The notes below the pieces were generated by a model. The model saw nothing but the letters and a program-made list of their open reading frames with translations. It searched no databases and was not told the DNA's origin. The translations under genes were made by a program, and so were the position numbers. This document shows positions 1 through 9,320 of a DNA stretch of 64,000 bases, in pieces. The stretch is from Paraburkholderia polaris. Its GTDB lineage: Bacteria > Pseudomonadota > Gammaproteobacteria > Burkholderiales > Burkholderiaceae. How positions within the stretch are numbered: position 1 is the stretch's first letter; the number at the start of each line of letters is the position of its first letter. The stretch lies in contig NZ_JABBGJ010000002.1 in NCBI RefSeq assembly GCF_012927345.1, positions 1-64,000 of the forward strand. The letters run 5' to 3'.

Positions 1-330
1 TTGGTCGAGTTTCTTTTGCAGCGTGGCGCCAACGCCAGCTATTCGCTTTGGGCGGCAGTCTGGCGCGACGACGACGATGTATGTCGTGCACTGTTGCAGT
101 CCAAACCGGAACTGAATCTCAGGGCGCATGGCGAGACACCCATTTTCTATGCGGCGAGGCTCCAGCGGCTCGCTACGTTGGCCTTGTTGATCGACGCCGG
201 GGCAGACCCGTCGATTCCAGATTCGGTAGGTCGCGACAGCGTAGCGATCGCGCGGGAACGCAAACTGCCGGAAGAAATTATCGAACGGATGGTGTCGCTA
301 CAGCAGCGCAAGCTACGCCGCCGTACTTAA
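1..330 (+). CDS. Ankyrin-repeat protein, 3' part only
   Basis: The reading frame is open at the first base and ends at a TAA, so only the C-terminal 109 residues are visible and the true start lies upstream; the TTG at position 1 is unlikely to be the start. The sequence shows about three ankyrin-type helix-turn-helix units: VEFLLQRGANASY, an ETPIFYAARLQRLATLALL unit, and LIDAGADPSIPDSVGRD. The G-A-D/N hairpin spacing and the T-P-(I/L)-x-x-A motif are typical. Ankyrin units mediate protein binding, so no enzyme role follows. The chain ends in a basic tail (QQRKLRRRT). Confidence 0.8.
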   Translation: MVEFLLQRGANASYSLWAAVWRDDDDVCRALLQSKPELNLRAHGETPIFYAARLQRLATLALLIDAGADPSIPDSVGRDSVAIARERKLPEEIIERMVSLQQRKLRRRT

Positions 331-891
331 AAGGCATGCTCGGGTTCCTCCAGCATAATCCCTGCGAATGGCTGTTTTGGGGAATCGCCGTGGTCTCTTC
401 CGGGTCGGGAGCACGCGTTCGCTGACATTGAGACCTGACATCGGAAACCACCGGCGCACGAATGACAGGAGTGCGACCTGTTGCTGCCGTACGCTCGTCG
501 TCGCCTGAACGTCAGCAATGGCCGACGACCGGCCGTTCACAGAAGCGAAGTGACAGACGGTTCATCGGCCGAAGCCGCCATTGAGGTGACGACGTCGGTG
601 ACGCGGCTGCATGTCGCTTTCCTGCCGTTCGCACGCCGATGGCCGCGAATGTCGTGTCTCAGTGTCCGTGAATGCGTGCTCTCGTTAAGGGTTATTCGAT
701 GCCTGCCCTCATTCAAGTGGCCAGCGTCGGACACTGATCGACGCCGTCAATGGACGTTCCGCCGGCGGCATGACTTGGTGGCCTGCACGCTCGACAGAAC
801 AGTGTGCCAGTCTAACCGGGTCGGTATCCGTCAGTCGCCCAGATTTGCATCACACCCTCCTCGATCTGCATGTCAAACGAACACCGGCCAG
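331..891. other. Gene-free stretch with inverted repeats
   Basis: The stretch lies between the ankyrin gene and the convergent MFS gene. The open frames crossing it (for example 481-987 on the plus strand) have no domain and run into the MFS gene, so I do not call them. The clearest content is a degenerate inverted repeat, listed separately. Confidence 0.6.
408..690. repeat. Degenerate ~100-bp inverted repeat
   Basis: The left arm (about 408-507) starts GGGAGCACGCGTTCGCTGA. The reverse complement of about 590-690 starts GAGAGCACGCATTCACGGA. Aligned by eye the arms match at roughly 70 percent of positions without gaps over about 100 bp. Degenerate intergenic repeats of this kind are common in Burkholderiales genomes. 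Function is unknown; folded RNA from the region could act as a terminator between the convergent genes. Confidence 0.55.
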
Positions 892-2250
892 TCATTCCGG
901 CATTCCCTTGCCGCGCGTTTCGGGAAGAAACCACGGAATGACGATGCCCAGCAGGTAGCACGAGCTCATGATCAGCGCGGCATGTGAAACGCCGCCGAAT
1001 GCCTTGATCATCGAACCGGAGATGATCGGGAAAACCCATGCGATCAGGCGTGCAGCGTTGAAAACGAAGCTGATCGCCGTCGAGCGCACCGTCGACGTGA
1101 ACAGCTCGCACGGATAGATCGCCATCCACGCGTACCCGCATCCCAGCGTGAAAAACCCGTTGATCGGCGCAATGATGACCATGCCGCTCAGCGTCGCGGT
1201 GTAGTGATAGGTGACGATCGTCGTGATCAGCGAGCCGACGAAGGTCGCGCACAGGAAGGTGCGTCGGCCGATCGAGTCGACGATGAAACCTGATGCGAGA
1301 TAGGCGACGATCGCTCCGACCGTATAGAGGATCGAAATCCGCGAGCCCCACGCGACCGCATCGGCCACGCCCGTCGCTTTCGCGAGCGCAACCGTATAGG
1401 TTGGCAGCCAGCTCGAGATCGCCCACCAGCCGGTCGTCGCGACAATCGACAGCACCGTCGTCAGCAGCGTGCGGCGAAACGCTTCGCGCTCCGTGAACAA
1501 CTGCTTGAGCGTAAATGGGCGGCTGTTCTGCTTGCCAGATCGCGCGACGTGCCGGACGGCGCCGTCGGAGGTAGCGTTCCAGCGCTGTTCCTTCACGGCC
1601 TGTTTCCACTTTTCCGATTCGCTCAGCCCGCGGCGAAGATAGAGCACGAAGAACGCGGGCAGGGCACCGGCGATGAACATCAGACGCCACGTTTCTCCAC
1701 CCAACGGTTGCACGGAAGCAAGCCCGTACCACACCACGGCGGCGAGCAGCGTGCCCCAGCCAAAACCGGACTGCAGGAAGCCGGCGCCCTTGGCGCGGGC
1801 ATGTTCCGGCCAGGTCTCCGACACCAGCGCGACGCCTGTGCTCCATTCGCTACCCATTGCAAGCCCGGTGAGAAATCGCAACAGGCACAGCACGGTAAAG
1901 GTGTTGGAAAAAGCGGTCAGCCCGGAGAACAGCGCGTAGAGGAATACTGACCACAGCATCATGCGTTTGCGCCCGACGTAGTCGGCGAGAATGCCGCCGA
2001 CCATACCGCCCGCGCCCCAGCCGAGCAAGGTGATACCGATCACGCCGCCCGCATAGACGGGCGTCGAGAGAGCCTGGGTCGGCGTCAGCACCGATTTGAG
2101 CATCGGTGCGAGGACGACGACGAGCGCGAGCGCCTCGAAACCGTCGAAGATCCAGCCGAGGAAGGCGCCTCGCAGCACGCGCCAGTGCGCGCTCGTCAGC
2201 CCGTCGTACCAGTGTGTTTTCGGCGGCTGCGCGATGTGGGTGTCTTGCAT
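892..2250 (-). CDS. MFS permease, likely organic-acid:H+ symporter
   Basis: This 452-residue protein has twelve hydrophobic stretches. The loop between helices 2 and 3 reads ADYVGRKRMM, a match to the MFS signature G-x-x-x-D-R-x-G-R-(K/R), and RFLTGLAMGSEWSTG in helix 4 resembles the metabolite:H+ and aromatic-acid:H+ symporter families. The start is supported by a GGAG about 9 bases upstream. It is the last gene of the leuC-like operon, 86 bp beyond the lyase gene, which makes it the probable uptake system for the acid that the operon degrades. The substrate cannot be read from the sequence. The family assignment is firm. Confidence 0.88.
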   Translation of the reverse strand: MQDTHIAQPPKTHWYDGLTSAHWRVLRGAFLGWIFDGFEALALVVVLAPMLKSVLTPTQALSTPVYAGGVIGITLLGWGAGGMVGGILADYVGRKRMMLWSVFLYALFSGLTAFSNTFTVLCLLRFLTGLAMGSEWSTGVALVSETWPEHARAKGAGFLQSGFGWGTLLAAVVWYGLASVQPLGGETWRLMFIAGALPAFFVLYLRRGLSESEKWKQAVKEQRWNATSDGAVRHVARSGKQNSRPFTLKQLFTEREAFRRTLLTTVLSIVATTGWWAISSWLPTYTVALAKATGVADAVAWGSRISILYTVGAIVAYLASGFIVDSIGRRTFLCATFVGSLITTIVTYHYTATLSGMVIIAPINGFFTLGCGYAWMAIYPCELFTSTVRSTAISFVFNAARLIAWVFPIISGSMIKAFGGVSHAALIMSSCYLLGIVIPWFLPETRGKGMPE

Positions 2251-2336
2251 GATGGTGTCTCCTGAGGGCCGTTGCCTGGACGCTTTCTTAGATCGTCTGC
2301 GAGCAAGGCCCGGTTAAATCAGCAAAGTAAAGAATG

Positions 2337-3332
2337 TCAGGCCTGCGATTGCGCGGAAGCGTCACGCTGCATGGCTCGCTCGCGGATCGCGGCAAAGTCG
2401 GCCGGCAGCGGATGCAGGTCGAGCCGTCGCCCCGCCTTCACAATCTGGCTTGGCGTATCGTGGCCGATCAGCGCAGGCAAGCGCTTCGATGCGGCGATCA
2501 GCGCGCGCAGATCGACGCCTGTGTCATAGCCCATCAGCTCGAGCGCGTGCACGATCTCCTCGCTGCATACGTTGCCGCTGGCGCCCGGCGCATAAGGACA
2601 ACCACCGATGCCACCCAGCGACGCGTCAAAGCGGTCAGCGCCCGCATCGATCGCGGCGAGCACATTGGCCAGGCCCATGCCGCGTGTGTTATGGAAGTGC
2701 AGCGTGAACTCGGTTTGAGGCCAGCGCTCGACGCATCGTGCCGTCAGCGCGGCGACCTGCTGCGGATAGGCCATGCCGGTCGTGTCGCATAACGTGACGC
2801 CGCGCGCGCCGGCCTCCTCGATGAAGCGTCGCGTCCACTCGATCACAGTATCTGTCGGTACGTCGCCCTCCATCGGGCAGCCGAATGCACACGATAGCGA
2901 GATGTTGACCGTGAGTCCGGCATCGCGTGCAATAGCGGCAACCTGCTTGAGTCCATTGAACGACTGCTCGCGCGTCATCCTCAGATTGGACAGGTTGTGG
3001 CTCTCGGTCGCGGACATCACGAGATTCAGCTCGTCGGCGCGCGCCTCGATCGCGCGTTCGGCGCCCCGCATGTTCGGCACGAGTGCCGTATAGGCGACGC
3101 CCGGCTTGCGCGCGATTTCACGCATGACGATCTCGGCGTCGCGTAACGCGGGAATCGCTCGCGGCGACACGAAAGCCGTCACCTCGATTTTCGCCATGCC
3201 CGTTTCAGAGAGCGCGTCGACCAGCGCAATCTTGTCGCGCGTTTCGACGAACGTGCCTTCCGACTGGAAACCGTCGCGCGTGCCGACTTCTTGCATGTAA
3301 ATGCGCCGATGTTCTCCGTTCCAGATGTTCAT
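2337..3332 (-). CDS. HMG-CoA lyase family enzyme (DRE-TIM)
   Basis: This 331-residue protein carries the family hallmarks. There is an early strand with catalytic residues (QEVGTRDGFQSE), a Gly-rich loop with the active-site Cys (SLGGIGGCPYAPGASGN) and metal-binding histidines in LHFHNTRGMG. HMG-CoA lyases split 3-hydroxy-3-methylglutaryl-CoA into acetyl-CoA and acetoacetate. Relatives act on other 3-hydroxyacyl-CoAs, including citramalyl-CoA type substrates. The start codon overlaps the stop of the CoA-transferase gene (ATGA), so the two are translationally coupled. With a CoA-transferase and a LeuCD-type hydro-lyase upstream, I infer that it cleaves the CoA ester of a hydroxy-diacid rather than serving leucine breakdown, for which the usual liu-type acyl-CoA dehydrogenase and carboxylase genes are absent here. 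Confidence 0.88.
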   Translation of the reverse strand: MNIWNGEHRRIYMQEVGTRDGFQSEGTFVETRDKIALVDALSETGMAKIEVTAFVSPRAIPALRDAEIVMREIARKPGVAYTALVPNMRGAERAIEARADELNLVMSATESHNLSNLRMTREQSFNGLKQVAAIARDAGLTVNISLSCAFGCPMEGDVPTDTVIEWTRRFIEEAGARGVTLCDTTGMAYPQQVAALTARCVERWPQTEFTLHFHNTRGMGLANVLAAIDAGADRFDASLGGIGGCPYAPGASGNVCSEEIVHALELMGYDTGVDLRALIAASKRLPALIGHDTPSQIVKAGRRLDLHPLPADFAAIRERAMQRDASAQSQA

Positions 3333-4549
3333 GCGATTGCTCCTTTGTCACGCAACTCGGCAATCCGGCTGTCGGAGAGCCCGATCTCACGCAAGATGTC
3401 ATCGGTGTCATCACCGAGCTTCGGCGCCGACGAGCGCACGGAACCCGGCGTGCCCATCAGTTTGGGCACGATGCCCGGCACGTCGACGTCATAGCCGTCG
3501 CGCGTGGTCTGCCGCAAGATCATGTCGCGTGCGCGGTAGTGCGCATCCTCGGCGATATCGCGGGCTGTATAGATCTTGCCCACGGGTACCCGCGCCTCGG
3601 TCAGCGTGACCAGCACGTCTTCGGTCGAACGTGGCGCGGTCCACGCTTCGATGGCCTGGTCCAGTTCGTCAACGCGCGCGACCCGCCCGGCGTTGTTCGC
3701 GAGCGTGGGGGCGTCCGCCAGATCGGTGCGGCCGATCGCCGTCATCAGGCGCTTGAAGATGCTGTCGCCGTTGCCTGCGATGAGCACATAGCCGTCGGCA
3801 CATCGATACGCATTGGACGGTGCGATGCCGGGCAGGGCGCTGCCGGCGGCTTCGCGGACCGCCCCGAATGCGCTGTACTCGGGAATCAGGCTCTCCATCA
3901 CGTTGAAGACCGCTTCGTGAAGCGCCACGTCGATGACCTGACCTTTGCCGCCGTTTGCGTCGCGGTGATAGAGCGCGGTCAGCACGCCGATCACGCCATG
4001 CAGTGCGGCGAGCGTATCGCCGATCGAGATGCCGCAGCGCACGGGCACGCGGCCAGGCTCCCCGGTCAGATGACGCAAGCCGCCGACCGCCTCGCCGATC
4101 GAGCCGAATCCCGGCAAATCACGGTAGGGTCCGGTTTGGCCGTACCCCGAGATACGCAGCATGATGAGCCGGGGATTCAGCTCGGCCAGTTGCTCGTAGC
4201 CCATTCCCCAGCCTTCGAGCGTGCCCGGCCGGAAGTTCTCGATCAGGACGTCCGCCTCGGCGATCAGCTGGCGCGCGATGTTCTGGCCTTCGGTACTGCG
4301 CAGATCGAGTGCTATTGAGCGCTTGTTGCGCGACTGCACTTGCCACCAGACGGACGTGCCATCCTTCATCAGGCGCCAGTTGCGCAGTGGATCGCCAGCG
4401 CCCGGCGGCTCGATCTTGATGACCTCGGCGCCGAATTCGCCGAGCGTCTTGCCGGCGAACGGGCCGGCAATCAGTTGACCCATTTCGATCACGCGCACGC
4501 CTTTAAGCGCGGCGGGTGAACTCGGAAAGGAAGGTTGGCCGTTCATCAT
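3329..4549 (-). CDS. CaiB/BaiF (class III) CoA-transferase
   Basis: This 406-residue protein has the typical class III start (LKGVRVIEMGQLIAGPFAGK), followed by LGEFGAEVIKIEPPGAGDPLR. The catalytic aspartate is expected a little after the ALDLRS segment, in ADVLIENFRPGTLEGWGMG. Class III enzymes move CoA between acyl groups, for example from succinyl-CoA to citramalate or a methyl-branched diacid. The start has an AGGAG 6 bases upstream. The gene follows leuD by 47 bp and overlaps the lyase gene by 4 bases, so it belongs to the same operon and probably activates the lyase substrate. The exact acid is not known. Confidence 0.9.
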   Translation of the reverse strand: MMNGQPSFPSSPAALKGVRVIEMGQLIAGPFAGKTLGEFGAEVIKIEPPGAGDPLRNWRLMKDGTSVWWQVQSRNKRSIALDLRSTEGQNIARQLIAEADVLIENFRPGTLEGWGMGYEQLAELNPRLIMLRISGYGQTGPYRDLPGFGSIGEAVGGLRHLTGEPGRVPVRCGISIGDTLAALHGVIGVLTALYHRDANGGKGQVIDVALHEAVFNVMESLIPEYSAFGAVREAAGSALPGIAPSNAYRCADGYVLIAGNGDSIFKRLMTAIGRTDLADAPTLANNAGRVARVDELDQAIEAWTAPRSTEDVLVTLTEARVPVGKIYTARDIAEDAHYRARDMILRQTTRDGYDVDVPGIVPKLMGTPGSVRSSAPKLGDDTDDILREIGLSDSRIAELRDKGAIA

Positions 4550-4596
4550 GAAAACTCCTGAGCGTGCGGTCGGTGTCCAAAGACGTGTTGCCTTAC

Positions 4597-5235
4597 TTAA
4601 CTGAAGAGCCAGGGCTCCCGAGCGCGGCGAACGCGCTCGTACTCGCGGATACGGTCGGCGTGGCCGAGCGTCAGCGCGACGTCGTCCAACCCTTCGAGCA
4701 GGCGGCGCTTGCGTTCCGGTTCGATCCCGAATGGGATCGCGTCGCCGCCGGCGGGCCGGATGTTTTGCGCCTCCAGATCAATATCGAGTCGCAAACCGGA
4801 CGGGCGGGCGACGAGGTCGAACAGATCCTGGACAATGCGTTCGTCGAGCCTGATCGGCAGCAGGCCATTCTTGAAGCAGTTGCCATAGAAGATGTCCGCG
4901 AAGCTCGGCGCGATCAGCGCGCGAATACCGAAGTCCGACAAGGCCCACACCGCATGCTCGCGGCTCGACCTGCAGCCGAAGTTGTCGCGTGTAAGCAGAA
5001 TCTGGGCGCCCGCGAAGCGTAGCTGGTTGAGTGGGAAGTCCGGATTGGGCTGGCGGCTCGAGATGTCCTGCCCGGGCTCGCCGTGGTCCAGATAGCGCCA
5101 TTCATCGAAGAGGTTGGCGCCGAAGCCGGTGCGCTTCACCGATTTCATGAACTGCTTGGGGATGATCGCGTCGGTGTCGACGTTCGCGCGGTCGAGCGGC
5201 GCCACGAGCGCCTCCAGTCGGGTGAAGGGTTGCAT
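4597..5235 (-). CDS. leuD: 3-isopropylmalate dehydratase small subunit-like hydro-lyase
   Basis: This 212-residue protein matches the LeuD swivel domain: [15 protein letters not shown] near the N terminus, [18 protein letters not shown] in the middle, and [16 protein letters not shown]. Its ATG overlaps the leuC stop in a TGATG, as in coupled leuCD pairs. The open frame continues upstream to 5436, but that part lies inside leuC and is not LeuD-like. In leucine synthesis LeuCD isomerises 2- and 3-isopropylmalate. No leuB is present here, and a CoA-transferase and lyase follow, so a catabolic hydratase role on a citraconate-like or dimethylmaleate-like acid is more likely (inference). Confidence 0.88.
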   Translation of the reverse strand: MQPFTRLEALVAPLDRANVDTDAIIPKQFMKSVKRTGFGANLFDEWRYLDHGEPGQDISSRQPNPDFPLNQLRFAGAQILLTRDNFGCRSSREHAVWALSDFGIRALIAPSFADIFYGNCFKNGLLPIRLDERIVQDLFDLVARPSGLRLDIDLEAQNIRPAGGDAIPFGIEPERKRRLLEGLDDVALTLGHADRIREYERVRRAREPWLFS

Positions 5236-6668
5236 CAGAGGTCTCCACGGGAAATGTCGACGAAGTGACCTGCGATGGCAGCGGCTGCGGCCGTCGCGGG
5301 ACTGACGAGGTGGCTGCGGCCGCCGGGGCCCTGGCGGCCTTCGAAGTTCCGGTTGGAGGTCGACGCGCAGCGTTCGCCCGGGCGTAGCCGGTCGTCGTTC
5401 ATGCCGAGACACATCGAGCAGCCCGGCTCGCGCCATTCGAAGCCCGCCGCCTTGAAGATGGTGTCGAGACCTTCGGCTTCGGCCTGCGCCTTGACGAGTC
5501 CCGAGCCCGGCACCACCAGCGCGAGCTGGATGGTCGGCGCAACGTGCCTGCCTTTCACGACGGCTGCGGCTACCCGCAGGTCTTCAATGCGTGCGTTCGT
5601 GCACGAGCCGATGAAGATCTTGTCGAGCGCGATGCGCTCGAGCGGTGTGCCGGGCTCGAGGCCCATGTACGTCAGCGCGCGTGTCATGCCGGCGCGGCGC
5701 ACGAGGTCGGGTTCATCCGAGGGGTTCGGTACGGCGGCGTCGATCGAGACCACCATTTCGGGCGACGTGCCCCAGGTGACCATCGGCCGCAAACGGGTGG
5801 CATCGATGTCGACCGTTTTGTCGAAGCGCGCCTCCTCGTCGCTGACGAGCGTGCGCCAGTAGGCCACCGCGGCGTCCCAGTGCGCTTCGCCCGGTGCGAA
5901 GGGACGTCCCTTCACGTAATCGATCGTGACGTCGTCGACGCCGATCAGCCCGACTCTCGCGCCCGCTTCGATCGCCATGTTGCAGAGCGTCATGCGGCCT
6001 TCCATCGACAGTGCCCGGATCGTATTGCCCGCGAACTCCATCGCATAGCCGGTGCCGCCGGCGGTGCCGATCTGGCCGATGATCGCGAGCACGAGGTCCT
6101 TGGCTGTCACGCCACGCGGCAGTGCGCCCTCGACGTTGACGCGCATCGACTTCATCCGCTCGACCAGCAGGCACTGCGTTGCGAGCACGTGTTCCACTTC
6201 CGAGGTGCCGACGCCGAACGCGAGCGCCGCGAATGCACCGTGCGTACTCGTGTGCGAATCGCCAGCCACGACCGTCATGCCTGGCAACGTCGCCCCCTGT
6301 TCAGGGCCCACGACGTGGATGATGCCCTGTCTCGCGTCACGAATGCCGTAAGACCGGATGCCAAATTCGTTGCAGTTCTTGTCGAGTTGCGCGACCTGGA
6401 TCCGTGAAAGCGGGTCCGCGATCGCATCGATGCTCGTACGCTCAGCCGCCAGCGTGGGCACATTGTGATCGGCCACCGCGAGCACTGTGTCGGGCCGCCA
6501 CGGGGTGCGGCCGGACAGGCGCATCGACTCGAACGCTTGCGGGCTGGTGACCTCATAGACGAGCTGACGGTCGACATACAGGAGCGTCGGGCCATCAGGT
6601 GTTTCCGACACGACGTGGCTTTGCCACAGCTTGTCGAACAACGTACGGGGCGTACTCGCGGGCTGCAT
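5235..6668 (-). CDS. leuC: 3-isopropylmalate dehydratase large subunit-like hydro-lyase
   Basis: The protein of 477 residues has the aconitase-superfamily layout with [4Fe-4S] ligands: the first Cys in [16 protein letters not shown] and the pair in GCSMCLGMN. Other LeuC blocks are [29 protein letters not shown] and [17 protein letters not shown] chose the second ATG because GGAGAC lies 6-7 bases before it; the frame could start 18 bases earlier at 6686. It is the first enzyme gene after the LysR gene. The absence of leuB and the presence of CoA-transferase and lyase genes suggest a paralogue used in degradation. Confidence 0.9.
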   Translation of the reverse strand: MQPASTPRTLFDKLWQSHVVSETPDGPTLLYVDRQLVYEVTSPQAFESMRLSGRTPWRPDTVLAVADHNVPTLAAERTSIDAIADPLSRIQVAQLDKNCNEFGIRSYGIRDARQGIIHVVGPEQGATLPGMTVVAGDSHTSTHGAFAALAFGVGTSEVEHVLATQCLLVERMKSMRVNVEGALPRGVTAKDLVLAIIGQIGTAGGTGYAMEFAGNTIRALSMEGRMTLCNMAIEAGARVGLIGVDDVTIDYVKGRPFAPGEAHWDAAVAYWRTLVSDEEARFDKTVDIDATRLRPMVTWGTSPEMVVSIDAAVPNPSDEPDLVRRAGMTRALTYMGLEPGTPLERIALDKIFIGSCTNARIEDLRVAAAVVKGRHVAPTIQLALVVPGSGLVKAQAEAEGLDTIFKAAGFEWREPGCSMCLGMNDDRLRPGERCASTSNRNFEGRQGPGGRSHLVSPATAAAAAIAGHFVDISRGDL

Positions 6669-6831
6669 GAGGCTGTCTCCATCCATTCATATGAAAGAAT
6701 GCTTGCTTGGCCTGCCAGTCATGGCTGGCAAGGCTGATGTCTATGGAGACTCATTCTCCTCGCGCGATTCCCCGGGCGGAATGCAAGAGTGTGGAACCCA
6801 GCTTTCGTGGAACGCGAAAGCGCGCCGAGCG

Positions 6832-7767
6832 TCAGCGGGCCGGGGCCGGGGCCGGGGCTTGGGTTGCCTCCGGCGCCGCGTGGGTCAGATGGTCGACGAG
6901 CAGCCGCGCGGGTTTCCTCAGCGCGTTCAGGTCGCGAGCGCAGATGAGCAGTTCACGGTGAGCCCAGTCTTCCGCCAGATCGATCTTGTGCAAGTCCATC
7001 GACTTCAGGTGCGGGCGTACCGCTGCGTCGGGCAGCACGGCGATGCCGAGCCCGGCTGCAACCATCAGGCACATCGCATCGAAGCTGCGGACCTGAATGC
7101 GCAGTTTCAGTTGTCCGCCCGAAAAAGCGGTGGCGGCCTGAAGGCGTTTGGCGAGCGAGGTGTTGCGCGACAGGCTGACGAAGTCGAACTCCAGCGCGTC
7201 GACGAACGAGACCGACTCGCGCCGTGTCAGCGGATGGCCGCCGGGCACGACAAGGACCAGATGGTCCTGGCGATAGGGCATGGTCTGAAGACCGAACGTC
7301 GGCATCTGGTCGGCCATGATGCCGAAATCGGCAGCGCCGTCCACCACCGCCAGGGCGACTTGTTCGCTATCCTGCTCTTCCAGCTCAATGCGGATATCCG
7401 GATTGGTGAAATTGAACGCCGCGATGTCCGACGGCAGGAACTGCGTAACCGCCGATGTATTGGCCCACAGTCGAACGACGCCCACGACGCCGGCCGCGTA
7501 GTCCGACATATCGGCTGTCATCAGGTCGACGTCGGTCAGAATACGCTGCGCGTGAAGCTTGAGCGCCTCTCCCGCCGCAGTGAGCGTAATGCCTCGGGAG
7601 TGGCGTTCGAATAGCTCGGCGCCGATTGTGGATTCGAGATCCGCTATTCGCTTGCTCGCGGCGCCGATCGCGAGATGCGCGAGTTCGGCGCCCTTGCTGA
7701 TGCTGCCGCTTCGAACAATGAGCGCGAAAAGCGAGAGTGAGACGAGATCGAGACGATGGAGGTTCAT
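6832..7767 (-). CDS. LysR-family transcriptional regulator
   Basis: This 311-residue protein has an N-terminal winged helix-turn-helix (LSLFALIVRSGSISKGAELAHLAIGAASKRIADLE) and a C-terminal periplasmic-binding-like effector domain. It lies 163 bp upstream of leuC on the same strand, so it may be cotranscribed with or control the acid-degrading operon. The helix carries AIGAASKRI in place of the commoner TQPAVSRQI, as in the LysR subgroup near Burkholderia citrate and tartrate genes. The C terminus is a short Ala-Pro-rich tail (APEATQAPAPAPAR). The inducer is unknown. Confidence 0.9.
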   Translation of the reverse strand: MNLHRLDLVSLSLFALIVRSGSISKGAELAHLAIGAASKRIADLESTIGAELFERHSRGITLTAAGEALKLHAQRILTDVDLMTADMSDYAAGVVGVVRLWANTSAVTQFLPSDIAAFNFTNPDIRIELEEQDSEQVALAVVDGAADFGIMADQMPTFGLQTMPYRQDHLVLVVPGGHPLTRRESVSFVDALEFDFVSLSRNTSLAKRLQAATAFSGGQLKLRIQVRSFDAMCLMVAAGLGIAVLPDAAVRPHLKSMDLHKIDLAEDWAHRELLICARDLNALRKPARLLVDHLTHAAPEATQAPAPAPAR

Positions 7768-8135
7768 GCCCGGATGCTCCGGCGGCTGTCATCGCTCCAT
7801 TATGGGGCACGGCATACTTCGCTCGCTCTCGGTGTTCACTCGGATTTAGGGTGGAAACGCGATTGAATCAGCTCCGCCACGTGTGCCTGGACCGGCGCTT
7901 CCTGCCACGGTCGGGCGCACTGATCGATGGACACCAACGAGCGACCGAACCGGGTCCCGTTACGGTCATTCATTGCATTTCACTATGGACGGCCGCTAAC
8001 TTGTCAGGTCCCGGCCGATGGACTTGCGCCAACGGCCGGACGCCCGCAGGGCATTGCTCGCACCGAAATAGAATTTCCGGTAATGATCAACTCATCGACG
8101 CGTTGCTCGATAGCGCGCCCGCTTTACGATATGCG
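7768..8135. other. Gene-free stretch before the cold-shock promoter
   Basis: The stretch between the divergent LysR and cold-shock genes holds no convincing gene. The plus-strand frame 7737-8198 has no recognisable domain and overlaps the LysR start. The promoter of the LysR gene must lie here, but I see no strong match. Confidence 0.5.
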
Positions 8136-8164
8136 TTGACAGTCCCGGCTTGCCAAGGTATTGT
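8136..8164 (+). promoter_or_regulatory. Sigma-70 type promoter of the cold-shock gene
   Basis: A perfect -35 box TTGACA (8136-8141) is separated by exactly 17 bases from TATTGT (8159-8164). Transcription would begin near 8171 and give a leader of about 130 bases before the cold-shock ATG. Long structured leaders are known in cspA-type mRNAs, where they govern cold-dependent translation. Confidence 0.65.
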
Positions 8165-8304
8165 GGCCCTCGAAATATTCAAGAAGCCCGATTGCTGATC
8201 ACCATTTTCCGCCTCTTTCTGCGCGGTACTCGTTATCCTCTCCTCTTCCTTGAAGTTTTTATCGCTCCGCAACGGAGCTGTTATTTTTATCTCAAGGAAT
8301 TCTC

Positions 8305-8508
8305 ATGGATACCGGTACTGTTAAGTGGTTCAACGATAGCAAAGGCTTTGGCTTCATCACTCCTGACGCTGGCGGCGACGATCTCTTCGCTCACTTCTCG
8401 GAAGTTCGCGGCGACGGTTTCAAGACGCTCGCGGAAAACCAGAAGGTGAGCTACGAGACAAAGCGCGGCCCGAAGGGTATGCAGGCCGCAAATATCTCGC
8501 CGCAGTAA
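8305..8508 (+). CDS. cspA: Cold-shock domain protein
   Basis: This 67-residue protein is a single cold-shock domain of normal length. Both RNA-binding motifs are present: KGFGFITP (RNP1) and LFAHFSEV (RNP2). The start follows AAGGA at a spacing of 7. Proteins of this family bind single-stranded nucleic acid and keep mRNA unfolded; many paralogues are not cold-induced, so the trigger is uncertain. The gene stands alone between a strong promoter and a hairpin terminator. Confidence 0.96.
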   Translation: MDTGTVKWFNDSKGFGFITPDAGGDDLFAHFSEVRGDGFKTLAENQKVSYETKRGPKGMQAANISPQ

Positions 8509-8518
8509 CGTATTTCAA

Positions 8519-8541
8519 GGGCCGGTCTACCGGCCCTTTGC
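8519..8541 (+). terminator. Hairpin terminator after the cold-shock gene
   Basis: The hairpin AAGGGCCGG-TCTA-CCGGCCCTTT starts about 10 bases after the stop codon. It has a 9-bp GC-rich stem, a 4-base loop and a short T run, which fits an intrinsic terminator. Confidence 0.85.
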
Positions 8542-8707
8542 ATGTCTGCCTGACTAGTATCCTCGCGGAGCCGCGCGCTCCCGATCTGATCGCCGCGTTT
8601 CACCGTGCGCGTCATTTGTCTTTTCGACACGATCCGTCTCGCTTCATTTTCAATTTATTTCGCCTGTACGATATAGAAGTCGTACCGGTGTCGCTCGGTT
8701 ATTGCTT

Positions 8708-8938
8708 ATGCAAAATAATAAACATCTTCACCACTACAACGGTTATTCAGTCTCCCCTTCTGCACATCGGTTGCCGGACGGCTGGTTTGCCGCCAACCTT
8801 CTGCTCGTCAGGGGTGATGCCCTTGATGCTGATCCGGTTTCCTACAAGTTCCACGCGCTCGACTATTTCGATAATGAAACGCAGGCCCTGGGACACGCTA
8901 CGACCTGGGCGCGCGACTGGGTCGACAGTCGCGGATAG
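8708..8938 (+). CDS. Small hypothetical protein
   Basis: This 76-residue protein starts MQNNKHLHHYNGYSV and ends with an aromatic-rich segment (YKFHALDYFDNETQALGHATTWARDWVDSRG). The last part, in which a helix follows an aromatic strand, resembles small Burkholderia proteins of unknown function that have a double-stranded-RNA-binding-like or DUF-type fold; I do not recognise a named family. An earlier TTG at 8702 is possible. No clear ribosome site precedes either start. No export signal or membrane segment is seen. Confidence 0.55.
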   Translation: MQNNKHLHHYNGYSVSPSAHRLPDGWFAANLLLVRGDALDADPVSYKFHALDYFDNETQALGHATTWARDWVDSRG

Positions 8939-9320
8939 TCGGCAATATCACTTGCGTAGTGGCGGCAAGATGGACGGCGTCGAGGATCGACGAGCCATGG
9001 GTGCAGACCCCGTCAGATCGCAACGATACGCCGCAATAGGACCTCCGCCCGCATGAGCTGATTTCATTGCGGCGACACCGCTTGGCGCCTCGCCAAGGTG
9101 CCGGCGGAGAGGGGCGTGCAGGACGCCCACCGCATGATGCGTGACAGCACGTCATGCCTGTCACATCTGCGACAATCACAGTGCTCACACAACGTCGCAA
9201 TGAAGCGCCTCAAGGCTGCTCAGGCTTGCGGCCGCCAGAACCTCACTCAATCGGATCACGGGATCCGGTCGCCTGATCGACACAACGCTATTCCCGTCAA
9301 TCGCATCACTAGGAGCAGAT
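8939..9320. other. Gene-free stretch
   Basis: No convincing gene is present. A short palindrome, CGGATC-ACGG-GATCCG, lies near 9252-9268, and the promoter for the next gene is probably within the last 100 bases. Nothing else stands out. Confidence 0.45.

Noticed and set aside
481..987. 168-codon plus-strand frame over the region before the MFS gene
   Set aside because: It runs into the MFS gene on the other strand, has no domain, signal or ribosome site and spans an inverted repeat.
892..7767. Leucine biosynthesis operon
   Set aside because: LeuC/LeuD are present, but leuA and leuB are not, and a CoA-transferase and lyase follow.
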